64,000 nucleotides of DNA, taken from NCBI RefSeq assembly GCF_012927345.1, contig NZ_JABBGJ010000048.1, positions 1 to 64,000 on the forward strand. Reading direction: 5' to 3'. The notes under the pieces are model-generated. The model was not told the origin of the DNA. It ran no database searches and saw only the letters and a program-made list of their open reading frames with translations. How positions within the stretch are numbered: position 1 is the stretch's first letter; every line of letters starts with the position of its first letter. This document shows, in pieces, positions 62,341-64,000 of this stretch. The DNA comes from Paraburkholderia polaris. Its GTDB lineage: Bacteria > Pseudomonadota > Gammaproteobacteria > Burkholderiales > Burkholderiaceae. The position numbers were made by a program, and so were the translations under genes.

Positions 62341-63243
62341 ATGAGTCAAAACGCAAACCAGGCAGGCCGTCGCGGGATGGAACAATTTGGCATGGTCGCC
62401 AGCGCGCCGGGCCTCGACTATTGCGTGTCGGGCGCGCAACCCTATTCACTCGATTTCGCACATACGTCGGACGTGATTTGCCTCGTCCTTGGCGAGATCG
62501 TCTCGCAGACCCAATACGATGACGGTCCAGCGAACCCGCTCACCTTTCATGCCGAAACCGCCGCGTTTCATCCACGCAATAGCCGCATGCGGATCGAAGC
62601 AAAGACGGTTCGACACGGGTTCATCGCATTCAGTTATTCCGGCGAATTCCAGCGCGGCATCTCGGACAAGAACGTCGCTGCGCCGATTTGCGCGGGAAGC
62701 CGCGAGAACATCGGCGGAGACGGCATCAAACATCTGGTCCGCTATGCCCGCGGACGAGCATTGTCGACCGGGGGAGTCAATCACTGGGAAATGCACTGCC
62801 TCGCGACGCTCACCTACCTCGAGGCAACCCGCCATCTGAATGGCACGGGTGGACAACGCAAGCTCAAGATGTCGGATGCGGAGTTCGAGCGGCTCAACGA
62901 ATACCTCTCCGAAAATCTCGAGCGCAGCGTGACCTGCGCGGATATTGCGGGAGCACTCGGTCTGCCGGTGCGTGTGGTGTTCGACGGGGTCAAGGCGCGC
63001 ACCGGCTATTCGCTGTATCGGCTGGTGCTCGAGCGGCGTATTGACCTCGCGCAGCAACTGCTGCGCGACACCGATCTTTCAATTTGCGACGTGGCGGTTT
63101 CTTGTGGATTTTCGTCGCAGCAACATATGACGGCACTGTTCTCAGAACGACTCGGCGTGACGCCGCTGCGCGTCCGGAAGGAGCATGTCTCGCCGCGTTC
63201 GACCGCGAAGCTGACATCGTCGCTGACCTGCAGCGCGCCATAA
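62341..63243 (+). CDS. AraC-family transcriptional regulator
   Basis: A 300-residue regulator with an N-terminal sensing domain and C-terminal double helix-turn-helix (VTCADIAGALGLPVRVVFDGVKARTG; LSICDVAVSCGFSSQQHMTALFSERLGVTPLRVRKE). The ATG at 62341 is fixed by AGGAGA just upstream, despite an open frame back to 62116. It is divergent from the channel/flavoprotein/cytochrome operon, its probable target. Confidence 0.92.
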   Translation: MSQNANQAGRRGMEQFGMVASAPGLDYCVSGAQPYSLDFAHTSDVICLVLGEIVSQTQYDDGPANPLTFHAETAAFHPRNSRMRIEAKTVRHGFIAFSYSGEFQRGISDKNVAAPICAGSRENIGGDGIKHLVRYARGRALSTGGVNHWEMHCLATLTYLEATRHLNGTGGQRKLKMSDAEFERLNEYLSENLERSVTCADIAGALGLPVRVVFDGVKARTGYSLYRLVLERRIDLAQQLLRDTDLSICDVAVSCGFSSQQHMTALFSERLGVTPLRVRKEHVSPRSTAKLTSSLTCSAP

Positions 63244-63544
63244 GATGGCGCGAAAGGCAGCCAGCAAGCGCATGCGAGTGATGTGAGCCCCGTTGCCAAC
63301 ACGCAGGCTCCGCTTAACGTTGCCGCTTAATAACGTTTCAGGTCAGTTTCATGACTTTAAAGGTCTGAATTGAGTAACGTGGATTCCGACCCGGATGCCG
63401 GTTGCGAACCATTGACCCCCGTGGGCACGCGTGCATAGGTGGGCTTGGCGCAGCAACATCCCGACCGGCGAACACCAACGGTTTCCGGGGCGCTCTGGGG
63501 TGCAGCTGTTTCGCGTTTAAACGCAGGATACGGGACGATCGACA
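63244..63544. other. 301-bp gap
   Basis: No gene recognised. The stretch 63410-63540 has mobile-element-like composition but no frame I can name. It contains the promoter of the DoxX gene. Confidence 0.35.
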
Positions 63545-63952
63545 ATGGGAATAAGTTTGGCTCAGATCACCGCAAGCGCCACCGACCTTGGTCTGCTGTA
63601 TTTGCGGATCGGGGCGAGTCTCGTATTGATGATCGTCCACGGCTTACCCAAGTTGAGGCACTTCACGAGCGAAGAGTCGGCGATCGAAGACCCGTTTCAT
63701 CTCGGTAAGATGCTGACGATTTGCTTCGCGATCTTCGCGGAGGTGGTGTGTCCACTCTTTATGATCGCCGGCCTCGGCACCCGTTTTGCGGCGCTGCCGG
63801 TGATGGTCCTCACAGCTATCGCGCTGGTGCGCGTGCATCCGGAATGGACGCCTCAGCAAGCTCAGTTCGCGTGGATGCTGCTGGTTCTGTTCGGCACGAT
63901 TGCGATCGCGGGCCCCGGCCGCTACACCCTGTTTGCGCTGGTCGGTAGCTAA
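63545..63952 (+). CDS. DoxX family membrane protein
   Basis: A 135-residue inner-membrane protein with four predicted helices: LYLRIGASLVLMIVHGLPKL, MLTICFAIFAEVVCPLFMIAGLGTRFAALPVMVLTAIAL, FAWMLLVLFGTIAIAGPGRYTL. The G-P-G-R/Y end motif and HG-P-KL motif fit DoxX. The family has roles in respiratory or oxidative metabolism but no firm reaction. Possible downstream partners lie outside the window. Confidence 0.9.
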   Translation: MGISLAQITASATDLGLLYLRIGASLVLMIVHGLPKLRHFTSEESAIEDPFHLGKMLTICFAIFAEVVCPLFMIAGLGTRFAALPVMVLTAIALVRVHPEWTPQQAQFAWMLLVLFGTIAIAGPGRYTLFALVGS

Positions 63953-64000
63953 GACAGCGCAGATATGTTTCGCTGCTCGATACGAATGGCGACGCGTGTG

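Noticed and set aside
1..64000. tRNA, rRNA or classical riboswitch genes
   Set aside because: No tRNA-like cloverleaf, rRNA segment or known riboswitch core was recognised by eye; a covariance-model search would be decisive.

Overview
The window looks like chromosomal or megaplasmid DNA of a Burkholderiaceae bacterium, most likely Paraburkholderia, Caballeronia or Burkholderia. The reasons are the high GC content, the gene families present (two long TonB-dependent receptors, an E. coli-type ArgG, BKACE/DUF849, DUF2501, a urea-carboxylase-associated protein, AraC and LacI regulators beside aromatic catabolic genes) and ISNCY- and IS110-type transposase scraps. It is an accessory, metabolically versatile region without rRNA, tRNA or CRISPR that I could see.

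Region 1 (1-3434) is rearranged DNA: two broken ISNCY-like transposases, a scrap of an MFS transporter, a frameshifted and 5'-truncated ArgE-like M20 deacylase, a 314-bp divergent copy of the argG 3' end, and then an intact argG.

Region 2 (3846-25465) is the most striking part: 18 consecutive minus-strand genes. Reading in the direction of transcription they are tonB, exbB, exbD, exbD, a periplasmic TPR protein and an M14 deacylase. An AT-rich promoter-like gap follows, then GNAT, periplasmic binding protein, TonB receptor, LLM monooxygenase, NtaA/SnaA/DszA monooxygenase, fused ABC permease-ATPase, binding protein, LLM monooxygenase, DUF3088, GNAT, MFS exporter and TonB receptor. The gene content parallels the Bacillus ytm and yxe operons (N-acetylation, cystine-type ABC uptake, flavin monooxygenases, deacylation) that process S-modified cysteines. 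I infer a Gram-negative version with dedicated outer-membrane uptake and its own TonB motor. A cluster of hairpin repeats with compensatory base changes separates the two exbD genes.

Region 3 (25735-38432) starts with IS110 and aldehyde dehydrogenase remnants. It continues with a signalling cluster: a subtilase, a PAP2/haloperoxidase-type phosphatase and a class III nucleotide cyclase with TPRs, followed by a separate gene whose product fuses a receiver, a LuxR helix-turn-helix and a cyclic-nucleotide-binding domain. A tannase/feruloyl esterase and a DUF1989 protein follow.

Region 4 (38839-48944) has small exported proteins, an esterase, DUF2501, a complete EmrB/EmrA/OprM-type tripartite efflux operon with tiny coupled ORFs, an alpha/beta hydrolase and an AraC regulator.

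Region 5 (49014-63952) is a catabolic island. A LacI-type regulator lies between two minus-strand operons: FAH-family hydrolase, AAHS-like transporter, formamidase-like protein and GlcG/HbpS protein on one side; cupin, internally deleted MDR, BKACE, SDR and intradiol dioxygenase on the other. The same 14-bp operator core lies upstream of the regulator and upstream of the dioxygenase. The island ends with a SnoaL-like protein, cytochrome c, a Tat-exported flavoprotein, an outer-membrane channel, an AraC regulator and a DoxX protein.
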